Assembly: GCA_017998575.1 (NCBI GenBank)
Contig: JAGOCV010000257.1
Coordinates: forward strand, 1 to 5,916
Source of the DNA: Burkholderiaceae bacterium
GTDB lineage: Bacteria > Pseudomonadota > Gammaproteobacteria > Burkholderiales > Burkholderiaceae
DNA: 5,916 nucleotides
Direction: 5' to 3'
Made by a program: the position numbers and the translations under genes. The stretch's first letter is position 1. The number at the start of each line of letters is the position of its first letter. The notes under the pieces are model-generated. The model ran no database searches, had not been told where the DNA came from, and worked only from the letters and a program-made list of their open reading frames with translations. Shown here piece after piece: positions 1 to 5,542 of this stretch.

Positions 1-357
1 GAGGATGCCCAGCCTCAGGTCGGCCACGTGCATGGAGCCGCCCCGGCCCTGGCACAGCCCGCCCGCGCGGCCCATGATTTCCTTGAAGAAGCCATCCACG
101 TCGATGCCGCGCGCGAGCACGTGGCCGTGGCCCCTGTGCGTGGTGGCCAGCGAGTCCTGCGGCCGCAGCGCGCTGGCGACGCCGGCGGAGATGGCTTCCT
201 GCCCCAGGCTGAGGTGGATGAAGCCGGGCACCTCGCTGTTGGCAAACAGCCGGCTCAGGGCCTGCTCCACCTCGCGCACGAGCACCATGGTGCCGTAGAG
301 CGCGAGCAGCGATGCCGGCGGCACCGGGGTGCGGTTTTTCCGGGGGGCCGCGTTCAT
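1..357 (-). CDS. TPP-dependent 2-oxo acid/acetoin dehydrogenase E1 alpha subunit, N-terminal part (runs off left edge)
   Basis: The first 119 codons are present; the 3' end lies beyond base 1. The protein matches the N-terminal half of E1 alpha subunits (pyruvate, branched-chain 2-oxo acid and acetoin dehydrogenases), which decarboxylate a 2-oxo acid or cleave acetoin on thiamine diphosphate and pass the acyl group to an E2 lipoyl protein. Visible family landmarks are the segment GFIHLSLGQEAISAG (residues 45-59), THRGHGH (73-79) and GLCQGRGGSMH (100-110). The GDG-type TPP/Mg motif would be further along and is outside the window. The ATG at 357 overlaps the TGA of the upstream MaoC gene (ATGA) and has a strong ribosome site (AGGAGG, bases 365-370), so the start is well supported. 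An E1 beta and perhaps E2 gene would be expected just left of the window. Substrate is not determinable; an acetoin-type (AcoA-like) enzyme is a plausible alternative to a 2-oxo acid enzyme. Confidence 0.88.
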   Translation of the reverse strand, partial: MNAAPRKNRTPVPPASLLALYGTMVLVREVEQALSRLFANSEVPGFIHLSLGQEAISAGVASALRPQDSLATTHRGHGHVLARGIDVDGFFKEIMGRAGGLCQGRGGSMHVADLRLGIL

Positions 358-740
358 GCCAGGGCCTCCTCGTGCAGCAGGCGCGCCATGCCGGTCACGC
401 GGTCCGCGCCGTCGTCGCCACGCACCCAGACCGTGTAGCAATCGGGCTCGCCTTCGCGCAGCTCGCCACCGGCGCGGATGGTCTCGCCCGCGCGCACCGG
501 CCGGATGAAGCGCACGTCCAGATCCACCCGTTGCGAAGCCGCTTCGCCGAAGGTGTGGAACAGCGATTGCCACAGCAGGCAGATCGACATCGTGCCGTGC
601 GCGATGCAGCCACCCATCGAGGTGCCGGCGGCGTACACCGGGTCAATGTGGATGGGGTTCATGTCGTCGGTCAACTCACCATAGGCGAGGATGACCTGGG
701 GGTCGGCGGTCAGCGTGACCGTGTGCAATGCAGTGCTCAT
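354..740 (-). CDS. MaoC-family (R)-specific enoyl-CoA hydratase, catalytic subunit
   Basis: This is a 128-residue single hotdog-domain protein. The hydratase signature is present at residues 24-33 (TDDMNPIHID), giving the catalytic Asp26 and His31 of the D-x-N-P-x-H motif of R-hydratases. It is followed by the glycine-rich GGCIAHGTMS (43-52) and by FIRPVRAGETI (78-88), which matches the later strands of the fold. Such enzymes add water to trans-2-enoyl-CoA in the cytoplasm. The ATG at 740 is chosen because the hotdog homology begins directly after it and the upstream hotdog gene stops at 743, leaving a 2-base gap; no strong Shine-Dalgarno is seen, so coupling is likely. The reading frame stays open upstream of this ATG but only as antisense or shadow sequence of the neighbouring gene. 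Because its neighbour lacks the motif, this protein probably supplies the active site of a heteromeric hydratase (inference). Confidence 0.9.
   Translation of the reverse strand: MSTALHTVTLTADPQVILAYGELTDDMNPIHIDPVYAAGTSMGGCIAHGTMSICLLWQSLFHTFGEAASQRVDLDVRFIRPVRAGETIRAGGELREGEPDCYTVWVRGDDGADRVTGMARLLHEEALA
365..370 (-). promoter_or_regulatory. Strong internal ribosome site before the E1 alpha gene
   Basis: The minus strand reads AGGAGG, 7 bases before the ATG at 357, inside the last codons of the MaoC gene. It supports independent, efficient initiation of the E1 alpha gene in addition to coupling through the ATGA overlap. Confidence 0.7.
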
Positions 741-742
741 GC

Positions 743-1138
743 TCAGGCAGCCCAGATGAGAGAGAGGATTCCGCTGTATACGGCGCGGCCGCCGGCGCCG
801 GTGCCGCGCACTTCGAGATCGAGGTAGCGGCGCTCGCGCTTGATTTCCTTGGACAGGCAGGTGACCACCGTGCGGATGGCTTCCCCCGGTTGCGGCGGCG
901 CGTCCAGCGTGAAGCGCTGGCGCGACTGCACATTGCCCGGCGGGCGCGGTGTGACCACGCCCAGGTAGCCACGCATCATCATGGCCACCGCGATGCCGGC
1001 GCCCTCGGCCCGGCTGCCCGCGTGCTCGTGGCCGAAGATGTCGCGCCAGGCCGTGGCCAGCGCGGGCTCGAAGATTTCGGTGAGCTCGCCCAGCGGCGCG
1101 CCGGGCTGGAAATCGTCCCAGAGGATCGTCGGTTTCAT
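743..1138 (-). CDS. MaoC-like hotdog-fold protein lacking the hydratase motif
   Basis: This 131-residue protein is about the size of one hotdog domain. Its second half reads as a typical hotdog sheet: a PPGN turn (residues 66-69), QRFTLDAPPQPGEAIRT (74-90) and closing strands around YLDLEVRG (105-112) and AVYSGILSLIWAA (119-131). The D-x-N-P-x-H signature is absent; the corresponding helix region reads DIFGHEHAGSRAEG (33-46). By itself it is therefore unlikely to be a standard R-hydratase. The ATG at 1138 overlaps the TGA of the DUF35 gene (ATGA) and has an excellent ribosome site (GGAGG, bases 1146-1150, 7-base spacing). It lies between the DUF35 gene and the motif-bearing MaoC gene. A non-catalytic partner in a MaoC heterodimer, as in ChsH1/ChsH2-type hydratases, is the best guess; an acyl-CoA thioesterase-like hotdog protein is less likely. 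Confidence 0.82.
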   Translation of the reverse strand: MKPTILWDDFQPGAPLGELTEIFEPALATAWRDIFGHEHAGSRAEGAGIAVAMMMRGYLGVVTPRPPGNVQSRQRFTLDAPPQPGEAIRTVVTCLSKEIKRERRYLDLEVRGTGAGGRAVYSGILSLIWAA

Positions 1139-1533
1139 GCGCACACCTCCGCCTGCGGCAGGGCCACACCGTCGACGTCGTGAAAGCCGATGCGCACGCG
1201 GCTGCCGATGGCGATCGGCGCAGCCGCACCGCCGTTCACATTGACCATCAGGCGGAAGCCTTCGTCCATGTCGACGAGGGCGATGACGTAGGGCACCTCG
1301 CCCCGGAAGGCGGGTGTGGGCGCGCGGTGCACCGTGGTGTGGCTCAGCACCTGGCCGAAGCCGCTGGCATCGCGCCACGCCAGGGCGTTACTCTGGCACG
1401 CGGCGCACAGCGCGCGCGGCACCCGCTGGACGGTGCCGCATTGCGCGCAGCACTGGTAGCGCACGACACCGGCGGTGCCGCCGTCCCAGAACGGTTTCGT
1501 CTCGGCGGTCGGTCGGGGCAAGGGGCGGCTCAT
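1135..1533 (-). CDS. DUF35 protein: rubredoxin-like Zn ribbon plus OB fold, partner of the thiolase-fold protein
   Basis: The 132-residue protein has the two-part DUF35 layout. A short N-terminal helix region containing KPFWDG (13-18) leads into a Zn ribbon with C29-x2-C32 and C43-x2-C46 (an extra Cys28 is present). An OB-fold domain follows from about residue 55, with GFGQVLSHTTVHR (58-70) and YVIALVDMDEGFRLMVNV (82-99) typical of acyl-CoA-associated OB domains. DUF35 proteins dock onto thiolase-fold enzymes, for example archaeal HMG-CoA synthase/thiolase complexes and Ltp2 with the DUF35 domain of ChsH2. Here the gene starts on the base immediately after the stop of the thiolase-fold gene (TGA-ATG), with GGGAG about 8 bases upstream of the start, which supports production in a matched ratio with that protein. 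It carries no catalytic signature and is probably structural and required for activity of the partner (inference). Confidence 0.92.
   Translation of the reverse strand: MSRPLPRPTAETKPFWDGGTAGVVRYQCCAQCGTVQRVPRALCAACQSNALAWRDASGFGQVLSHTTVHRAPTPAFRGEVPYVIALVDMDEGFRLMVNVNGGAAAPIAIGSRVRIGFHDVDGVALPQAEVCA
1146..1150 (-). promoter_or_regulatory. Strong internal ribosome site before the MaoC-like gene
   Basis: The minus strand reads GGAGG, 7 bases before the ATG at 1138, and lies inside the 3' end of the DUF35 gene. It confirms the ATGA-overlap start. Confidence 0.7.
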
Positions 1534-2688
1534 TCAGTGGACTCCCAGGACGAGTGAGCAATGCGCCGACAGGATGCCGCCGTCACCGTGGACGAACGCC
1601 AGTCTGGCGTCCTTCACCTGGCGCGCGTCGGCCCGGCCGCGCAGCTGGTGGACCGCTTCGACGGCGTGGAACATGCCACCGGCCGCGCCGGAGTGGCCAT
1701 AGGACAAGAGGCCGCCATGGGTGTTGCAGGGCAGGCGCCCGCCCAGGCCCAGGTCGCCGCGCGCGGCGGCGTGGCCGGCCTCGCCGGGCTCGAAGAAGCC
1801 GATCGATTCCAGCTCGACGGCGAGCGTGATCGTGAAAGAGTCGTAGATCGCCGCCACGTCGATGTCGCCGGGCGTCACACCCGCACGCTCGAACGCGGTG
1901 CGCGACGAGGCCTTGCAGCCGAACTGCGTGAGGCTCGGTGCCGCGACGATGTGTTCGTGCGTGTGGCCCTGCCCGGCCCCCAGCACCTCGACCGGCTGGC
2001 CCCGGGTGTCGCGCGCCGCCTCGCGGCTGCTCACCACCAGCGCCGCGCCGCCATCCGAGATGAGGCAGCAATCCAACATGCGCAGGGGCGAGGCGATCTC
2101 CTTGGACGCCAGCACCTGGGCCACGGTGATCGGCTCGCGCTTGTGCGCCTTCGGATGCCGGCCCGCGTGGCGGCGGTGCTCCACCGCGATGGCGGCCAGC
2201 TGTTCGGCGGTGACGCCGGTCTCGTGCATGTAGCGGCGAGCGACCAGCGCGTAGGAAGCCGGCACGCTGATGCCGAAGGGCCGCTCGAACTGCGGGTGCC
2301 CCACCTCGGCGAGCGCGGCCATCGCACTGTCGCGCGACATGCCGGTGAGCCGGTTGTCGCCGGTGACCACCAGCACGTGCCGGCACTGGCCGCTGGCCAC
2401 CAGCGCGGCCGCCTGCATGACCATGATGCAGGCGCTGGCGCCGCCGGCCTGGATGGCCGCGCAATAGCCGGGGTGGATGCCCAGCGATTCGCAGAACACC
2501 GAGGCCAGCATCAGGTGCGGCTCGGTGAACGAATAGGCGCACAGCACGCCATCGATGTCCGAGAGCCTGAGACCCGCATCGGCCACCGCGCCCATGGCGG
2601 CTTCGGCGTGCAGGCCCATGCAGCTGCTGCCGGGCAACTCGCCTACGGCGGTGTCGTAGGCCCCGGTGACGAAGGCGTTCATCGTCAT
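1534..2688 (-). CDS. SCP-X/Ltp-type thiolase-fold protein without thiolase cysteines; possible acyl-CoA aldolase
   Basis: This 384-residue protein has the usual length and two-half layout of the sterol-carrier-protein-X/lipid-transfer thiolase group, often annotated as acetyl-CoA acetyltransferase. The nucleophile loop reads AIQAGGASACIMV (residues 78-90), with glycine where thiolases have the reactive Cys; Cys87 is further along the helix. SDGGAALV (211-218) is a conserved turn. The position of the catalytic His of SCP-X (HDCF type) is IYDSF (281-285), giving Tyr282. NTHGGLLSYGHSGA (322-335) keeps the GH of the GHP motif as His332. The C-terminal Cys loop reads VHGDGG (366-371), placing His367 at the Cys site. 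Loss of both cysteines and a Tyr in the YD(S/A)F motif are features reported for the steroid side-chain aldolase Ltp2, so retro-aldol rather than Claisen chemistry is possible, although the GHxGA motif is more thiolase-like. Start: the ATG at 2688 forms an ATGA overlap with the upstream stop and follows GGGGTGA; a second ATG at 2682 is the alternative. Confidence 0.9.
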   Translation of the reverse strand: MTMNAFVTGAYDTAVGELPGSSCMGLHAEAAMGAVADAGLRLSDIDGVLCAYSFTEPHLMLASVFCESLGIHPGYCAAIQAGGASACIMVMQAAALVASGQCRHVLVVTGDNRLTGMSRDSAMAALAEVGHPQFERPFGISVPASYALVARRYMHETGVTAEQLAAIAVEHRRHAGRHPKAHKREPITVAQVLASKEIASPLRMLDCCLISDGGAALVVSSREAARDTRGQPVEVLGAGQGHTHEHIVAAPSLTQFGCKASSRTAFERAGVTPGDIDVAAIYDSFTITLAVELESIGFFEPGEAGHAAARGDLGLGGRLPCNTHGGLLSYGHSGAAGGMFHAVEAVHQLRGRADARQVKDARLAFVHGDGGILSAHCSLVLGVH

Positions 2689-3473
2689 TGCTTCACCCCG
2701 GGAAAGCGCAGCGGCTGCTTCTGCAGGAAGTTCGCCACGGCCTCGTCGTGGTAGGCGGTGTGGATGGCCAGGGCCTGCGCGCTGGACTCCAGCTCGGCCA
2801 GCGTGTCCTGGTCGAGGTTGAACGAGCGGTTGAGGATGTTCTTGGCGATGCCCAGCGCCTCGGTGGAGGCGTCGTGGTAGCGGGCGGCCAGCGCCAGCGC
2901 CTCGTCCAGCAGCCCATCCGTGGGCACGATCCGCATGACGATGCCCAATTCGCGCGCTTCCTGCGCGTCCACCTCGCGTGCCGAAAACACCAGGTCCTTG
3001 GCGCGCTGCAGGCCGACGATGCGCGGCAGCAGGAAGAAGCCGCCGAGGTCGGGCACCAGGCCGATGCGGCCGAACACGGCGCAGAAGCGCGCTCGCGGCG
3101 TGGCCAGCACGAAGTCGCAGGCCAGCGCGAGGTTGAAGCCGGCACCGAAGGCCGGCCCGTCGACCGCCGCGATCACCGGCTTCTCCAGGTTCACCAGTTC
3201 GCGGAACCAGGTGTGCAGGCGGCGGATGCGGTCGCGGTCCTTGAAGACCGGGCGCTTGGCTTCCGACAGCGACTTGAGGTCGCCACCGGCGCAGAAGACG
3301 CCCTCGGACCCGGTGATGACCACCGCGCGCACGCTGTCGTCGTCGCGCGCCTCGAAGACCGCTTGCGCAATACCCTCGCGCACCTCCAGATCGAAGGCGT
3401 TGCGGCGCTCGGGGCGGTGGATGCGAATGACCAGGGTGGCGCCGTGGCGCTCGCGCAGCACGAAGTCGCTCAT
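2685..3473 (-). CDS. Crotonase-family enoyl-CoA hydratase/isomerase (isomerase-like active site)
   Basis: This is a 262-residue protein of normal crotonase length. The oxyanion-hole segments are clear: FCAGGDLKSL (residues 60-69) and PAFGAGFNLALACD (107-120). The two catalytic glutamates of classical enoyl-CoA hydratase are not conserved: the Glu144 position (rat numbering) is Asn114 and the Glu164 position is Phe134. Instead an Asp is present in IGLVPDLGG (137-145), Asp142, the position of the catalytic acid of PaaG-like and related isomerases. The protein is therefore better described as an enoyl-CoA isomerase-like crotonase than as a hydratase. The C-terminal helix ends in the common FLQKQPLRFPG tail. 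The ATG at 3473 overlaps the TGA of the acyl-CoA dehydrogenase gene (ATGA); the frame is open much further upstream, but that part is only the shadow of the dehydrogenase gene. A role repositioning a double bond before hydration is inferred. Confidence 0.93.
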   Translation of the reverse strand: MSDFVLRERHGATLVIRIHRPERRNAFDLEVREGIAQAVFEARDDDSVRAVVITGSEGVFCAGGDLKSLSEAKRPVFKDRDRIRRLHTWFRELVNLEKPVIAAVDGPAFGAGFNLALACDFVLATPRARFCAVFGRIGLVPDLGGFFLLPRIVGLQRAKDLVFSAREVDAQEARELGIVMRIVPTDGLLDEALALAARYHDASTEALGIAKNILNRSFNLDQDTLAELESSAQALAIHTAYHDEAVANFLQKQPLRFPGVKQ

Positions 3474-4618
3474 GGCTTGAACCCCAGGCTGCGCGCGATG
3501 ATGTTGCGCTGGACTTCGCTGGTGCCCTCGCCGATCACATAGACCAGGGCATCGCGATGGATGCGCCCCACCGGGTACTCGCGCATGATGCCGGCACCGC
3601 CGTGGATGCGGATGGCCTGCTCGCTGACGGAGAGCGCCGTCTCGGACGCCACCAGCTTCACGCGCGCGGCCGTGGCCGCATCGAGCGTGCCCTGGTCGAC
3701 GCGCCAGGCACCGTAGTACACCAGCCACTTTGCGGCCTCGATCTGCGCCGACATGTCGGCCAGCTTGTGGGCGATCGCCTGGTAGTCGCCGACGCGTTTG
3801 CCGGCCACGAGCCGGTCTTCGGCAAAGGCCTTGGCGGCATCGTAGGCGGCGCGCGCCATGCCCAGGGCATTGGCGGCCACGCCGACCCGGTTCTCGCTGA
3901 GCGACTCCAGGATCACCGGGTAGGTGCCGGTGCGCCCACCCAGCAGGCAGTCGTCCGGCACGAAGGCGTCGGTGATGTGGATGAGCGCGGTCTCCGAGGC
4001 GCGGATGCCTTCCTTGCGCAACTTGTGGATCTCGAAGCCGGGGTTGGGCAGCTCGACGATGAAGAGGCTGATCGCATCGGGCTTGAGCTCCGGCTCGGTG
4101 CGCGCGGCCACCAGCAGGAAGTCGGCGATCGGCGCGTTGGTGATGTAGAGCTTGCTGCCGTTGAGCTTCCAGCCGCCGGGCACGCGCTCGGCGCGCGTCT
4201 TCATGGCGCGCACGTTGGAGCCGCCGTCGGGCTCGCTCAGGCCGAAGCCCGCCACCTTCTGCCCCGCCAGGGCGGGCTTGAAGAAGCGCTCGCGCTGCTC
4301 GGGCGTGCCGGTCTTCCAGATCGGCCAGATGCCCAGGTGGGTGTGGGCCGACCAGGCGGAGGCAAAGCCCTGGCTCATGTAGCTCAGCTCTTCGCGCACG
4401 ATGCAATCGCTGATCTTGTCCATGCCACTGCCGCCGTCCTCTTCGGGGTAGCGCACGCCCAGCAGGCCCAGCTCGCCCCAGCGCCTGAAGGCCTGGCGCG
4501 GGAAGCTTTCGTTCTCCTCGGCATCGACAACCAGAGGGGCCAGCTCGTCTTGGCACAGGCGGCGCACGGTGTCGCGGACGGATTCGTGTTCGGAGGAGAA
4601 AGAAAAGTCGAGGCTCAT
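3470..4618 (-). CDS. Acyl-CoA dehydrogenase (FAD), full length
   Basis: This 382-residue protein has all three acyl-CoA dehydrogenase domains. The N-terminal helical part (about 1-120) contains EEDGGSGM (59-66). The middle beta domain contains GLSEPDGGSN (126-135), the FAD/CoA-contacting signature, and KLNGSKLYITNA (151-162). The C-terminal helical domain contains IHGGAGIMREYPVGRIHRDA (338-357) and GEGTSEVQR (363-371), where Glu364 of the EGT motif is the expected catalytic base of short/medium-chain enzymes. It oxidises acyl-CoA to 2-enoyl-CoA, passing electrons to ETF. The ATG at 4618 is chosen because homology starts directly after it and the upstream DNA is AT-rich and non-coding; AGGA lies unusually close to this ATG. 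It is the first gene of the tightly overlapped run and its stop overlaps the crotonase start. Substrate chain length or branching cannot be told; isovaleryl- or glutaryl-type specificities are not supported by anything specific. Confidence 0.95.
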   Translation of the reverse strand: MSLDFSFSSEHESVRDTVRRLCQDELAPLVVDAEENESFPRQAFRRWGELGLLGVRYPEEDGGSGMDKISDCIVREELSYMSQGFASAWSAHTHLGIWPIWKTGTPEQRERFFKPALAGQKVAGFGLSEPDGGSNVRAMKTRAERVPGGWKLNGSKLYITNAPIADFLLVAARTEPELKPDAISLFIVELPNPGFEIHKLRKEGIRASETALIHITDAFVPDDCLLGGRTGTYPVILESLSENRVGVAANALGMARAAYDAAKAFAEDRLVAGKRVGDYQAIAHKLADMSAQIEAAKWLVYYGAWRVDQGTLDAATAARVKLVASETALSVSEQAIRIHGGAGIMREYPVGRIHRDALVYVIGEGTSEVQRNIIARSLGFKP

Positions 4619-4686
4619 GATCCTGAATATTCTGTATAGAGATTAGTTTTTTCTAAAGAGAATTCTAGAGGCAGCGGTCTGGACTG
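4619..4686 (-). promoter_or_regulatory. AT-rich intergenic gap, probable promoter/operator region of the acyl-CoA dehydrogenase operon
   Basis: Bases 4621-4670 contain 14 G or C out of 50, against roughly two thirds in the surrounding genes. The gap contains two perfect 8-base palindromes, GAATATTC (4625-4632) and AGAATTCT (4659-4666), and the dyad TTAG-N6-CTAA (4643-4656). On the minus strand TATACA (4633-4638) could be a -10 box, but no convincing -35 is seen and the leader would be very short, so the exact promoter is unresolved. No GC-rich stem followed by a T run is visible in the minus direction, so there is no clear terminator for the crotonase gene and read-through from it is possible. 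Confidence 0.45.
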
Positions 4687-5454
4687 TCAATCGCGTGCGC
4701 GGTCCTTGTCACGGCGCAGCCCGTCCAGGTAGCCGCGGATGCGTTCGCGCACCCCACCCTGGGCGAAGTTCTCGGCCATCAAGGGCGCGACGGTCTGCAG
4801 CCGGGCCATCAGGGCCTCGGGCGGATGGGCCCGCAGGCCGCTGGCGCGCGCCACCTGCAGGGCCCCACGGCGCTCCATATAGAACGCCAGGCGCTGCGCC
4901 GCCAGGGCCTCGAAATCCTGGGCCGGCAGCACTTCGGTCACCAGACCGGCACGGTGGGCCTCGGTGGCGTCCAGCGCCTGCCCCAGGCAAAGGCGCGCGG
5001 CCAGCGCTGGCGACACCCGCGACTGCAGCACCGCGTCGACGATGACCGGGTACATGCCGAAGCGGATCTCGGGACAACCGAACTCCAGGTCGTCCGCCGC
5101 GATCACCACGTCGGCCAGCGCCAACAGCAGGGCACCCGCCCCGGACGCCTTGCCGCGCGCGATCGCCACCAGCGGCGTGGGGCTGGACGCGCGCTGCCGG
5201 ATCAGGTCCAGCAGGGCCGCTCCATGCCCGGCCAGCTGGCCTGCGCCGGCCACGAACTCCTCGATGTCCGCCCCGGCGCAGAACAGGCGGCCGGACGCGC
5301 TGCGCAGCACGTGCACCTCGGCGCCCGCCCGGCCCAGCCCCGCCGCCAGGCTTTCCAGCATGGCGTGGGTCAGCGCATTGGCTTTCTGGGGCCGGTTGAG
5401 CGTCAGCGTGCGCGCCGCCGCCCCTTCTTCGATCACCACCCAAGTTTCGTTCAT
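4687..5454 (-). CDS. Crotonase-family enoyl-CoA hydratase/isomerase (second copy, divergent type)
   Basis: This 255-residue crotonase-fold protein has oxyanion-hole segments LFCAGADIEEF (57-67) and GKASGAGALLLALADVV (101-117). In the second, the Glu144-equivalent of classical hydratase is Leu109. The Glu164-equivalent is kept as Glu129 in FGCPEIRFGMYP (125-136). It is thus half-equipped compared with a classical hydratase and may be an isomerase, a hydrolase-like member or a specialised hydratase; the sequence does not decide. It is clearly not a recent duplicate of the other crotonase in the window. The start at 5454 has a good ribosome site (AGGAG, bases 5464-5468, 9-base spacing). It is separated from the downstream dehydrogenase gene by the 68-base AT-rich gap and is divergent from the plus-strand dehydrogenase, with candidate overlapping promoters between them. 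The C-terminus is Arg/Asp-rich and short, with no extra domain. Confidence 0.92.
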   Translation of the reverse strand: MNETWVVIEEGAAARTLTLNRPQKANALTHAMLESLAAGLGRAGAEVHVLRSASGRLFCAGADIEEFVAGAGQLAGHGAALLDLIRQRASSPTPLVAIARGKASGAGALLLALADVVIAADDLEFGCPEIRFGMYPVIVDAVLQSRVSPALAARLCLGQALDATEAHRAGLVTEVLPAQDFEALAAQRLAFYMERRGALQVARASGLRAHPPEALMARLQTVAPLMAENFAQGGVRERIRGYLDGLRRDKDRARD

Positions 5455-5463
5455 GCCGTGTGT

Positions 5464-5468
5464 CTCCT
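5464..5468 (-). promoter_or_regulatory. Ribosome binding site of the second crotonase gene
   Basis: On the minus strand this reads AGGAG, with 9 bases to the ATG at 5454. It fixes the start of that gene. It is the edge of a short dyad, CCTGA-AG-TCAGG (5466-5477), which could be an operator half-overlapping the ribosome site or chance. Confidence 0.7.
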
Positions 5469-5513
5469 GAAGTCAGGCACCGCCGCGAACCCGATGTCCG
5501 TGCGCAATCCCTC

Positions 5514-5542
5514 TTGCATCGTTCTTGATACCGAATTATATT
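5514..5542 (+). promoter_or_regulatory. Candidate promoter for the divergent acyl-CoA dehydrogenase gene
   Basis: The plus strand has TTGCAT (5514-5519), a 17-base spacer and TATATT (5537-5542), which would start transcription near 5549 and leave a leader of about 24 bases holding the ribosome site. An alternative is TTGATA (5525-5530) with TTGAAT (5550-5555) at a long 19-base spacing. The -35 match is weak, so the exact boxes are tentative. Confidence 0.35.

Noticed and set aside
743..1378. A longer N-terminus for the MaoC-like protein (start at 1378)
   Set aside because: The additional part is an out-of-frame reading of the DUF35 gene; the ATG at 1138 has an excellent ribosome site and hotdog-type sequence begins there.
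1561..2754. A 397-codon plus-strand open frame opposite the thiolase-fold gene
   Set aside because: It is antisense to a gene with clear family motifs, its translation is rich in Arg, Ala, Gly and His with no recognisable domain, and such long shadow frames are expected in DNA with high GC at third positions.
2685..4556. A 623-codon minus-strand frame suggesting a fusion protein upstream of the crotonase
   Set aside because: Only the last 262 codons are crotonase. The upstream part is Arg-rich out-of-frame translation of the dehydrogenase gene, and the ATGA start at 3473 is well placed.
3557..4639. A 360-codon plus-strand open frame opposite the acyl-CoA dehydrogenase
   Set aside because: The composition is typical of an antisense shadow, there are no motifs, and the opposite strand has complete dehydrogenase signatures.
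4643..4658. T-run with flanking TTAG/CTAA as a transcription terminator
   Set aside because: The stem is only 4 A/T-rich pairs and the T run is in the loop and on the plus strand, where no gene ends. It does not fit an intrinsic terminator for the minus-strand crotonase.
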